64,000 bases of DNA. Origin: Phycisphaeraceae bacterium (GTDB lineage Bacteria; Planctomycetota; Phycisphaerae; Phycisphaerales; UBA1924). The notes below the pieces were generated by a model. The model was not told the origin of the DNA, searched no databases, and worked only from the letters and a program-made list of their open reading frames with translations. This document shows, one piece after another, positions 42,182 through 51,312 of the stretch (position 1 is its first letter; every line of letters starts with the position of its first letter). Made by a program: the position numbers and the translations under genes. The stretch covers positions 186,001 through 250,000 of the forward strand of contig JACKHE010000003.1 in NCBI GenBank assembly GCA_020639135.1, in the 5' to 3' direction.

Positions 42182-42932
42182 GTTCGTTGTGCTGTCCTGC
42201 GCGACAGCCTGCTTTGTTGGCGCAGGTGTGGCTCGTGCCGGCGTAGCGCCGGCGCTGACCATGGATGTTTCCCTCGGCGGGACGGGATTCCTGATCGAAC
42301 CGACAGGCGTGCTCGGCGAGAACGGTTATCTCTACGAGCGGACGGATCCACTGACAACCAATGTCTTCGATGGGACCGGTTCGATCGATATCACATGGAG
42401 CTGGCTCGCTGACGCATCTCCGGGTCGCGGATTCGGCGGTCCTGTTTCGCTCAACGGCGGGCTGACAGTGCAGAATAACAGCTCAAATATTCAAGTGGTC
42501 GCGATTCGGACGATTCTGCCGTTGACGTCGATGCTTTCACCCTCTTCGGTCATCGGTGGATCGGTCGCAGCGACGCTGAACGCCAGCATGGACGGTGGAA
42601 CGCTATCGACAAACGGGAATTCTGCTTTTTATCGCGGGATGATCGACGGCTCGGTGGTCCCTGGAAACGCTGCGGACTTGGTGCCGGCGCCATCGTCGAG
42701 CGTGGTGGGGCCGTTCCAGCCTGGCGGGTTCCTCGCGACCAGCTTTGGGAATCCGATCCCGAGCCAGTCTGCAGATGCGATTACTTCGAGCATCGGCATT
42801 TTGATCTTGTTCAATCTCTCGGCGGGCGATTCGATGTCTTTCACGAGCGGCTTCGTCGCGGACATCCCGGCGCCGGGCGGCGCGGCGCTGCTGGCGATGG
42901 GCGGACTGCTGGTGGCTCGCCGCCGGCGCTGA
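42171..42932 (+). CDS. Exported surface protein with P-x-PG/RRRR-type sorting tail, array copy 3
   Basis: A 253-residue distant relative of copies 1 and 2: it shares the layout (NSSNIQVVAIRTILPL, GGSVAATLNASMDGGTLSTNG, NPIPSQSADAITSSIGILI) but is much more divergent. Signal peptide ends at ARA. The tail is PAPGGAALLAMGGLLVARRRR. It starts at ATG 42171 or 42174, inside the end of the small membrane gene. A terminator follows. Confidence 0.85.
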   Translation: MMHKFVVLSCATACFVGAGVARAGVAPALTMDVSLGGTGFLIEPTGVLGENGYLYERTDPLTTNVFDGTGSIDITWSWLADASPGRGFGGPVSLNGGLTVQNNSSNIQVVAIRTILPLTSMLSPSSVIGGSVAATLNASMDGGTLSTNGNSAFYRGMIDGSVVPGNAADLVPAPSSSVVGPFQPGGFLATSFGNPIPSQSADAITSSIGILILFNLSAGDSMSFTSGFVADIPAPGGAALLAMGGLLVARRRR

Positions 42933-42955
42933 GCCCGGTGTCGTGTGACTCCTCG

Positions 42956-42983
42956 GGGGTGGGCCGCGGCCCGCCCCTTTTTT
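42956..42983 (+). terminator. Rho-independent terminator
   Basis: GGGTGGGCC pairs with GGCCCGCCC across a two-base loop, followed by six T. It ends array copy 3. Confidence 0.9.
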
Positions 42984-43001
42984 CGTGGGCTGTTGCGCGG
43001 G

Positions 43002-44045
<1,044 letters not shown>

Positions 44046-44121
44046 GGCGTTGCGTCGCGGCGGTGGTTGTTGTTCGGCACGGTGTTGTTCGGATGCGGGG
44101 CAGCGCGGTTGCGGCGCTCGG

Positions 44122-45072
44122 TCAGAAGGCGATGGAGGCGCGGGCGCCGATAAAGAAGGCGCTGCCGACGTCGGTCTCGGAGAGCGTCGAGCCGCTGCTG
44201 TTGAGGACATCGAGCTGCTGGGCGAAGACGCCGCCGAGCTCGAGGGCGAGGGTGACGTCCTTCGAGGGGTTCCAGGCGAGCTCGATGGCGGCGATGACGC
44301 TGTCGTCACGGAGGACGCCCCCCGGCAGCGGCGCCGAGCTGTCGTCGCTGAGCCGGAACTCCCGGCGTTCCCAGGCGGCGCGGGCGCCGAGCGTCCAGCC
44401 GTCGCCGAGGTCGGAGATGAACTCGGCGCCGAGGCCCCTGGTCTGGAGGCGCATGAGGTCGTTGATCTGCCAGTAGAGGCCGATGAGCGGGTAGATGGCG
44501 GCGTCGTCTTCGAGCCGGGTGTAGGCGGCGACGCCGAGCGTGAGGACGAGGCGCTCGTTGAAGCGGCGCTCGACGCCGACGAAGAGTCCGGCGCGGAGGG
44601 CATCGGCGATGTCGGCGTCGGTCTCGCCGCTGGCGATGATCGAGCCGCCGGTCCGGACGGCGTACTCGTCGTCGATCGCGATGCGCAGGGCGGGCGTGAA
44701 CTGGAGGGTGTACGCGTCGCCGAGCGGGTCGCCGGTCCCGGCGATGATCGAGGTCGCGTTGGCGAAGTCGTAGGCGTGGCGCTCGGCCTGGAAATCGAGC
44801 GAGTAGGAGAGCTCGCTGTTGATCGCGTCGGCGATGCTCAGGACGAGCGCAGCGCGGTTGACGCTGACATTCCCCGGCGCGTTGTCGAGGTCGGCTTGGA
44901 ACTGCACGCGGTCGTCTAAGCGGAGCGTGACGCTGGGGCCCGCGCTGCGCTGCGGCTGGGCGACCGGCGGGGCGTCCTCGGCGGGGTCCGGCGTCGAATC
45001 CTGCGCCGGCGCGGGGGGCGCCGAGAGTGCGGCGACGGTCAGGAGTGCGAGAAGCGTTGTTTTCTGCGGCAT
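44122..45072 (-). CDS. Putative outer-membrane beta-barrel protein
   Basis: A 316-residue exported protein: signal peptide cut after APA near residue 23, a short proline-rich linker, then alternating amphipathic strands (YSLDFQAERHAYDF, GLFVGVERRFNERLVLTLGVAAY, GWTLGARAAWERREF) ending in IAF, as in outer-membrane proteins with a terminal aromatic residue. The role is unknown; it resembles the DUF6268 group only in layout. It sits between the VWA gene and moxR. Confidence 0.75.
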   Translation of the reverse strand: MPQKTTLLALLTVAALSAPPAPAQDSTPDPAEDAPPVAQPQRSAGPSVTLRLDDRVQFQADLDNAPGNVSVNRAALVLSIADAINSELSYSLDFQAERHAYDFANATSIIAGTGDPLGDAYTLQFTPALRIAIDDEYAVRTGGSIIASGETDADIADALRAGLFVGVERRFNERLVLTLGVAAYTRLEDDAAIYPLIGLYWQINDLMRLQTRGLGAEFISDLGDGWTLGARAAWERREFRLSDDSSAPLPGGVLRDDSVIAAIELAWNPSKDVTLALELGGVFAQQLDVLNSSGSTLSETDVGSAFFIGARASIAF

Positions 45073-45125
45073 GCGGAGGCTCCGTGTCGTGGCGCGGGGC
45101 GCGCTGCGGGCATCGTACCGTCAGG

Positions 45126-47189
45126 TCAGACCCTGGATCGCAGGGCGAAGAGGACCCACTCCAGGACGAGCAGGGCGAAGGCGATGAGGACGAAGAGTGG
45201 CCAGATTTCCCGCGGGGCGGCCTGCCCGACGCCGCCCCGCTGGATGTCCTGGCCGGCGATCCGGACGGTCGCCTCGGTCGCGATGGCGGACTCGGTGGTG
45301 TTGAACAGGTTGACGCCGAGCAGCCGCTCGTCGGCGTCGGCGCCCTGCGCTTCGTAGAGGCCCACGCGGTCGAGCGTGCCGGCGGCGACGGCGGTCTCGG
45401 AGCCGGCGCGGACCGGCACGGCGCGCTGGGTCTCGCCATCGAGGCTGAGCGCGATCTCCTCGGCGCCCGGCGCGGCGCGGAGGGTGATCGGGTCGGACGT
45501 GGTGAAGGACCTGGCCTGGGCGCCGGCGCCGGCGCCGGCGAGGCGCTCGAGCGCGTTGGCGATGAAGATCGGGAAGCTGATGCTCGTGGACCAGTTGGAT
45601 TCGGGGACGGCGAACGCAACGATGGCTCGGCGGACGCCGGAGCGCTCGAGATCGAGCATGAGCGGGCCGTCGAGCCCCCGCGCGATCGTGGTGATCTCCC
45701 ACGCCGAGGAAGACGGCGCAGGGGCGTCGTTCTCTGTCTCGTTGTTCGGCTCGATCTCACCCGGGAGCGTGACGGGGCGCGGGCGGTACACCTCGACTGC
45801 GCCGAGCGCGACCTGCCGGAGCAGCGGGCTGGTGCGGCGCCACCAGACGATCTGCGTGGGCGCATCGGCATCGTCGCGTGAGCCGATGCTCAGGCCCTCG
45901 ATGGGCAGCCCCGCCGCGAAGGAGAGCGTCGGCGGCGCGGGCATCGCCGTCGGCGTGCTCCGGTCGAAGACGATCAGGTCGAAGCCGCCCTGGGGAGGGT
46001 TCGTCAGCGCGGGCGCTGCTTCGTAGGCGGCGTACGTCGCGGGCGTCGGGACGGCGCCGGCGGCGGCCTCGAGCGCGCGGAGCAGGTTGGCGTCCGGGCG
46101 ACCACCGGCGGCGGGCCCCACGGCGAGCACGCGCGCGGGCGTCGGCGGCGCCAGCGTCATCCAGGCGTTGTTGTCCGAGGCGAGCGCATCATCGACGGTC
46201 AGACGCAGCCGCAGCGGGATGGCGGTGGGCGCGCGGGTCTCGTCGCCGCGGAGGTCGAATGTCACGCCGACCTCGCCCGGCGCCCCGGGCGATGCGGGGG
46301 GGCAGTCAACTGCCTTGGTCGCGAAGGGCCGGCCCTCGGCCAGGAGCGTGGCGGCGACCTTGACGGGGTCCGGGCCCGTGTTGATGAGCCGGGCGAAGAC
46401 GCGCACGAGCGTGGCGTCCTCGAAGTCGCGCTGCGCGCCGGCGGCGACGATGCCGACGTTGAATGAGGGCGACCCGGGCTCCGGCCCGGACTGGAGGTAG
46501 CGGAGCTGCGCCCCGACGGCGCCGAGGCTCGGGGGCTCGGGCGTCGGCTCGAAGGAGCCGTCGCTGCACAGCGCGATGGTCGTCGTCCCGCTGCGCTCGG
46601 CCTCGCCGGTCTGGGTGATGAGCGTCCGGACGAGCCGGAGCGCGGCGGGGAAGTCTGCGGCCTGATCGGTGGGCCTGATGGACTCGACGGCGCGGATGAG
46701 CGTGGCGTGGTTGTCGGTGAATCTCGTCAGGGCGCGCGCCTCGTGCGCGAAGGCGATGACGATCGCCTCGGACTTCCCGGTGGCGTCCCCCGAGCGGTTG
46801 TGTCGGTTGATGAGCTCGATCGCCTCGGCCTTGGCCTGGTCGAGCCGAGTCGCGCCGTCGCCGCCTGGCGCGTCCGCGGCGCTCATGGAGGCGGATCGGT
46901 CGATGCAGATGATCAGCCGGTCAGCGGGGCCGCCCTGCGCATCGATGGCGGGCCTCGCGAAGGCGAGCAGCAGCAGCGCCAGCGCGATCAACTGCAGCAG
47001 CAGAAGCCACGACGGGCGGATCATCCGGAAGGGCGCGTTGACCTGGAGATCGTGGACGGCGCGGCGCCAGAGCAGGGTCGAGCTGACGCGCACCGGCCTG
47101 CGGCGGAGCTTGAGGAAGTAGAGCGACAGCAGGATCGGCACGGCGATCGCCGCGGCGGTGAGTCCGGCGGCCGGCGCGAGGAACGTCAC
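45126..47189 (-). CDS. BatA-like membrane protein with VWA domain
   Basis: A 687-residue protein with an N-terminal BatA segment of two helices (about 5-30 and 60-80) around a basic LRRRPVRVSSTLLWRR loop. The VWA domain (about 90-250) has the MIDAS motif CIDRSASMSA. A long extracytoplasmic beta-rich region and a last helix near 665 follow. Start codon is GTG at 47189, overlapping the stop of the methyltransferase gene by 4 bases, so translation is coupled. Such VWA proteins usually work with a MoxR ATPase. Confidence 0.9.
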   Translation of the reverse strand: MTFLAPAAGLTAAAIAVPILLSLYFLKLRRRPVRVSSTLLWRRAVHDLQVNAPFRMIRPSWLLLLQLIALALLLLAFARPAIDAQGGPADRLIICIDRSASMSAADAPGGDGATRLDQAKAEAIELINRHNRSGDATGKSEAIVIAFAHEARALTRFTDNHATLIRAVESIRPTDQAADFPAALRLVRTLITQTGEAERSGTTTIALCSDGSFEPTPEPPSLGAVGAQLRYLQSGPEPGSPSFNVGIVAAGAQRDFEDATLVRVFARLINTGPDPVKVAATLLAEGRPFATKAVDCPPASPGAPGEVGVTFDLRGDETRAPTAIPLRLRLTVDDALASDNNAWMTLAPPTPARVLAVGPAAGGRPDANLLRALEAAAGAVPTPATYAAYEAAPALTNPPQGGFDLIVFDRSTPTAMPAPPTLSFAAGLPIEGLSIGSRDDADAPTQIVWWRRTSPLLRQVALGAVEVYRPRPVTLPGEIEPNNETENDAPAPSSSAWEITTIARGLDGPLMLDLERSGVRRAIVAFAVPESNWSTSISFPIFIANALERLAGAGAGAQARSFTTSDPITLRAAPGAEEIALSLDGETQRAVPVRAGSETAVAAGTLDRVGLYEAQGADADERLLGVNLFNTTESAIATEATVRIAGQDIQRGGVGQAAPREIWPLFVLIAFALLVLEWVLFALRSRV

Positions 47190-47995
47190 GCGGTCTCTCC
47201 GGCGCGCGCGACGATCGAGACGACGAACGTGTCGTCGAGTTCGTCGGGGTCCTCGACCGGCAGGGGGTGGAGGGCGCCGTCGGTGTCGATGGCGCCGCCC
47301 AGTCGATCGTGGACCTCGGTGGACGCGAAGCCGGCTTCGAGCATCGCGTCGCGGAGTTCGGGGACGCCCCAGAGCCTCCAGTCATAGACGAATGCGTCGC
47401 GCATGTGGACGCCACCAGGGAGGTCGAAGTGCATCGCGTTGACCACGCGACCGGTCAGGGGGTTCGCCTCGCGCTGTTCCCAGGTGTACCGCACGCCGCC
47501 CGGGAGCAGCTCCTCGGACTCGCCCGCGGCCATGGCGTCGGCGCCCCCGTAGAGATCGGCGACGAGGATCCCCCCGGGGTTGAGCCGGCGGAGCGCCTTG
47601 CGGCAGTAGCGGACGAGGCCGGCGCGGTCGTGGATCTCGCAGAGCGAGAAGTTGAGCGCGGCGATGATGTCGGCGCTGTCGGAGGCGTCGAAGACGTCGG
47701 CGTTGCGGACGGTGAGATTGGGACGCAGCGCGGGGTCGAGCATCTCGACGAGACGCGACAGCGCCTGCGCGTCGAGGTCCACGCACACGGCGCGGTGGTC
47801 GGGGCATTGCGCGAGGAAGGCGCGGGCGATGGCGCCGGCGGCGGAGAAGTCCTCGCCCAGCGTGACAATGCCCGCCCGGTCGTGACCCAGCAGGGCGCGC
47901 AGGAACCTGGCCTGCATCGCCGGAGACTGCACCGCGCGCTCGTAGAGCTCGTGCCGGTCCATCCGCGGCGCCGGGGTGGTCGGGTCGGCGCTCAC
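47186..47995 (-). CDS. SAM-dependent methyltransferase, class I
   Basis: A 269-residue methyltransferase. VTLGEDFSAAGAIARAFL stands at the motif I position, with VCVDLDAQAL as motif II and GGILVADLYGG as the post-motif strand. No family-specific substrate is predicted. The frame starts at GTG 47995, overlapping the lipoprotein stop codon by 4 bases, and its own stop overlaps the VWA start, so it is embedded in the operon. An unusual partner for a MoxR-VWA cluster. Confidence 0.82.
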   Translation of the reverse strand: MSADPTTPAPRMDRHELYERAVQSPAMQARFLRALLGHDRAGIVTLGEDFSAAGAIARAFLAQCPDHRAVCVDLDAQALSRLVEMLDPALRPNLTVRNADVFDASDSADIIAALNFSLCEIHDRAGLVRYCRKALRRLNPGGILVADLYGGADAMAAGESEELLPGGVRYTWEQREANPLTGRVVNAMHFDLPGGVHMRDAFVYDWRLWGVPELRDAMLEAGFASTEVHDRLGGAIDTDGALHPLPVEDPDELDDTFVVSIVARAGETA

Positions 47996-48672
47996 GGCGT
48001 GGGTCCGTCCCCGTCAGCGGGTGTGTCGATGACCTTGACGGATCGGACGAGCTCGAGGAACCCGGGGGTGAGCGCCTCGACGGCGCCGCGCCGGCCGGAG
48101 AGCTGGAAGAAGATCGAGCCCGCGGGCCCGCCCTGGACGATGGCGCCGAGGAGCCGGACCGTGTCGTTGGTCTGCGGCGCGATGTCATCGAGCACAAGTC
48201 CGACGATGCGCTGGCCGGTGTAGGTCCCGATGGTTACGTGGAGCCCGTTCAGGTCGAAGGACTCGACGTCCGGCTCGGCGTTGGAATCGTCGGCGAGCCT
48301 GACCACGGGGGACCAGCGGCGGAGGTTGCGTTCGACGACCTTGTTGGTGTCGGGGCCGAAGGAGAAGGCGAAGCAGGAGACGGAGTCATCGGCGCCGTCG
48401 ATGACCCAGGTGTCGAGGCGGGAGGCCTTGAACTCATGGACGCTGTTCCATCCCGGTGGCGCCTGCCACGAGAGGCCGACCATCGCCTGGACCTGCTCCT
48501 CCCAGGACGGTTCGTGCGGGGGGGCGGGGGGCGCCGCGGGCTGGGCGGCCTGTTGGCTCGGGTTCGCGCCGGCGCCGCCGGGTTGTTTCTTGCAGGAGGC
48601 CGGCAGCAGGAGGATCGCGGCGAGCAGCAAGGCGGAACATCGGCGACTCGGCTGGGTTGCTGGTCGTTGCAT
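47992..48672 (-). CDS. Hypothetical lipoprotein
   Basis: A 226-residue protein with a lipoprotein signal peptide ending LLPASC (Cys27), then a proline/alanine linker and a soluble domain containing GLSWQAPPGWNSV and a beta-rich C-terminal region. Not recognised. It is the first gene of the cluster; its stop overlaps the next gene's GTG by 4 bases. Confidence 0.8.
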   Translation of the reverse strand: MQRPATQPSRRCSALLLAAILLLPASCKKQPGGAGANPSQQAAQPAAPPAPPHEPSWEEQVQAMVGLSWQAPPGWNSVHEFKASRLDTWVIDGADDSVSCFAFSFGPDTNKVVERNLRRWSPVVRLADDSNAEPDVESFDLNGLHVTIGTYTGQRIVGLVLDDIAPQTNDTVRLLGAIVQGGPAGSIFFQLSGRRGAVEALTPGFLELVRSVKVIDTPADGDGPTP

Positions 48673-48742
48673 CTGGGGTCATGGTAGAGCGCCGGGGGGC
48701 GGCGCGGGCCGACCGCGGCGTGGCCCCGGGCCTGGAGGCGGC

Positions 48743-49588
48743 GTGGATCCGATCACGATTGACAGCCTGGACGATCCCCGGGTTGCGGTGTACCGGAACG
48801 TGCGCGACGCGGACCTGGTGGGTCGGCGCGGGGTCTTCCTTGCCGAGGGGGAACTGGTGGTCCGGGCGCTGCTGGAGCGGCATCGGACCGGCGGCGCGTT
48901 CCGGGCGCGGTCGCTGCTGCTGGGACGGACCCGGTTCGACGCGATGGCCGACGCGCTGGGGGGGCTGGGCGCGGATTGCCCGGTGTTTGTCGTCGAGCAG
49001 GATGTGATGGACGCGATCGTGGGGTTCCACATCCACCGCGGCGCCCTGGCGTGCGGCGAGCGGGTTTCGGCGCCCACCCCCGGGGACATCGTCCGACCTG
49101 GATCCGTCCCGGCGGGGCCGGTTGTTGTCCTGGAGGACATCGCCAATCACGACAACATCGGCGGGATCTTCCGCAACGCGGCAGCGTTCGGCGCCTCGGG
49201 CGTGCTGCTGAACCCCCGGTGCTGCGACCCGCTGTACCGCAAGGCGCTGCGCGTGAGCATGGGCCACGTGCTCTCGACACCCTACGCGGCGGTCGAGTCC
49301 GTCGAGTCGGCCTGCGCGGCGCTGCACGACGCCGGCTGGGTTACGCTGGCCCTGACGCCGGATCCCGCCGCGCCGACGCTGCGCGAGCTGATCGACACCG
49401 GCGGGATCGGGTCGCGGACGGCGGCGCTGCTTGGCGCGGAGGGGCCGGGTCTGACCGATGGTGCGATGGGCGCTGCGCGACGGCGCGCGCGGATCCCGAT
49501 GGCGCCGGGCGTGGACTCGCTGAACGTGGTGGTCGCGTGCGCGATCACGCTGTCGATGCTGCGGGAGGCTGCGGCCGGTCCGCGTTAG
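48743..49588 (+). CDS. SpoU/TrmH-family RNA methyltransferase
   Basis: A 281-residue SPOUT-class RNA 2'-O-methyltransferase. The N-terminal substrate-binding domain is followed by the catalytic knot with LEDIANHDNIGGIFRNAAAFG (motif 1), LLGAEGPGL (motif 2) and IPMAPGVDSLNVVVACAI (motif 3, binding SAM). It probably methylates rRNA or tRNA. GTG at 48743 is preceded by GGAGG; longer in-frame starts lie inside the opposite lipoprotein gene. It ends overlapping the halogenase-like gene tail. Confidence 0.93.
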   Translation: MDPITIDSLDDPRVAVYRNVRDADLVGRRGVFLAEGELVVRALLERHRTGGAFRARSLLLGRTRFDAMADALGGLGADCPVFVVEQDVMDAIVGFHIHRGALACGERVSAPTPGDIVRPGSVPAGPVVVLEDIANHDNIGGIFRNAAAFGASGVLLNPRCCDPLYRKALRVSMGHVLSTPYAAVESVESACAALHDAGWVTLALTPDPAAPTLRELIDTGGIGSRTAALLGAEGPGLTDGAMGAARRRARIPMAPGVDSLNVVVACAITLSMLREAAAGPR

Positions 49589-51312
49589 TCCTGGGACAGA
49601 CGGATGGCGTGCCAGTCGGCCTTGCGCTGGAGTTTGGGGCCGTTGGGGTCGTAGGAGGCCTCGACCCAGCCCTGGGAGATCATCGCTTCGAGGGATTGCA
49701 TGCAGTGGTTGAGGAGGTTGTTGCGCCTGGCGGGATCGACGCCGGAGGCGAGGATCTGCCGCTGCAGGCCCTGCATGATCGACGCGAGGTCGGACGATTC
49801 CTTGAGCGTCTTGACGACCATGAGGTTGGGCCCCATGAGCGGCATGGTGCGGCCCTCGCTGTCACGGTAGCACTTGTGTCGGTGGATGCGGCCCATCTTC
49901 GGGAAGCCGAAGGTGTCTTCCTGGGCGTCGCGCAGGTTGAGCTTGAAGACGTTGAACTTGTCGATGGCGAAGCCGTCGGAGGGCGCCTCGGTGGTGAAGA
50001 GGTCGATGACGCTGCGCGCGCTCTTGAGGTCGAAGGAGCCGAGGATGGCGTGGCCCGGGTCCTCCTCGGCGAAGCCGCCCTGGCTGAGCCAGCGCCAGGC
50101 GTCCTCCGGCGAGAGCGAGAGCCCGGCGTCGTTGGCGATGGACTGGCAGTGCTCTTTGAGGTCGTTGAAGCAGCCGTTGGAGGCGTACCAGTACTGCGCG
50201 AAGCGGATGTGCTGGCCGATGTTCTTGCGGACACGGTCGTTGTAGCGGTCGCGGAGCCACTGCGCCTCGATCTCGCCGCGCTCGATCTCGAGGATCGTGC
50301 AGGCGAGGTCCTTGGCGGCGGACTGCGCGAGGCTGAGGCCGGCGGCGAGGATGGGGTCGGCGAAGCCGCAGGCCTCCCCGCAGATGAACCAGTTCTCGCC
50401 GGCGATGCGGTCGGCCAGGTGCGACCAGTCCTTGCAGGACTGGAGCTTGCCCTCGGGTGTCGCGTTGGCCATCAGCGCGCTGATGTCGGCCTGTTCGGAC
50501 AGGGCCTGCCGGTAGAGCTCCTCGACGGACTTCCCGGAATCCCGGTAGTAGTCCGCCGGGCAGATGAGCCCGACGCTGGTGCGGTCGGGGCCCAGGGGGA
50601 TGAACCAGATCCAGCCGTAGGGCAGCGACCGCACCTGGACGCGCGTGGCGCCGATGCTGATCTCGATCGCCCACTCGGCGTTTCGCCAGTATTCCCAGAT
50701 GGCGATGTTGCGCAGGCCCGCGGGCTCCCAGCTGGAGACGTTCATGGCGCGCTTGAGGAAGCCGACGGCGCCGGTGGCGTCGATGTAGTGCGTCGCGGTG
50801 ACGACGTCGCCGGTGTGGAGCTTCAGCCCGGTGATGCGGTCGCCCTCGTGGAGGACCTCGGTGACGGCGGTCTCCTGGCGGACGTCGGCGCCGAGTTCCT
50901 GCGCGTGGTTGAGCAGGATGTCGTCGTAGATCTCGCGATCGACCTGGAAGGCGGTGGCGGTGCGCTGGCCCTGGAACTTCGCGGGCCTGGGCTCCTCGAC
51001 GAAGCGCTCGACGGGGTAGAAGTCGAAGTCCCACTTGTCCATGTTGCGCCCCCAGGTGTAGGAGGCGCCGATCTTGATGGGGAATCCCGCGGCCTCGACC
51101 TTGTCCCAGCAGCCCATCTCGTGGCAGATGTGGCCGACGCCGGGGAGCTGCGACTCGCCGACGTGATCGCGGGGGAACTTCGCCTTCTCGAGGATGACGA
51201 CGTGCAGGTCGGGGTTGTACTTGCGGATGAGCGAAGCGAGCGTGGAGCCGGCGGGGCCCCCGCCGATGATCGCGACGTCGCAGGTCGGTCTGGCGCCGTT
51301 GCTGGAGCTCAT
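49585..51312 (-). CDS. Flavin-dependent halogenase-like protein, copy B
   Basis: A 575-residue FAD enzyme with the halogenase signature. FAD-binding GGGPAGST is at 17-24, with GESQLP just after. A lysine at residue 80 in FPIKIGASYTWG stands at the position of the catalytic lysine of tryptophan halogenases, and WxWxIP is intact (GWIWFIP, about 234-239). The conserved GEACGFADPILAAGLSLA segment is the second FAD-binding site. Such enzymes chlorinate or brominate aromatic rings using reduced flavin; here the substrate is unknown. Its ATG overlaps the stop of copy A by 4 bases (ATGA), so the two are translationally coupled. No flavin reductase is adjacent. Confidence 0.88.
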   Translation of the reverse strand: MSSSNGARPTCDVAIIGGGPAGSTLASLIRKYNPDLHVVILEKAKFPRDHVGESQLPGVGHICHEMGCWDKVEAAGFPIKIGASYTWGRNMDKWDFDFYPVERFVEEPRPAKFQGQRTATAFQVDREIYDDILLNHAQELGADVRQETAVTEVLHEGDRITGLKLHTGDVVTATHYIDATGAVGFLKRAMNVSSWEPAGLRNIAIWEYWRNAEWAIEISIGATRVQVRSLPYGWIWFIPLGPDRTSVGLICPADYYRDSGKSVEELYRQALSEQADISALMANATPEGKLQSCKDWSHLADRIAGENWFICGEACGFADPILAAGLSLAQSAAKDLACTILEIERGEIEAQWLRDRYNDRVRKNIGQHIRFAQYWYASNGCFNDLKEHCQSIANDAGLSLSPEDAWRWLSQGGFAEEDPGHAILGSFDLKSARSVIDLFTTEAPSDGFAIDKFNVFKLNLRDAQEDTFGFPKMGRIHRHKCYRDSEGRTMPLMGPNLMVVKTLKESSDLASIMQGLQRQILASGVDPARRNNLLNHCMQSLEAMISQGWVEASYDPNGPKLQRKADWHAIRLSQD

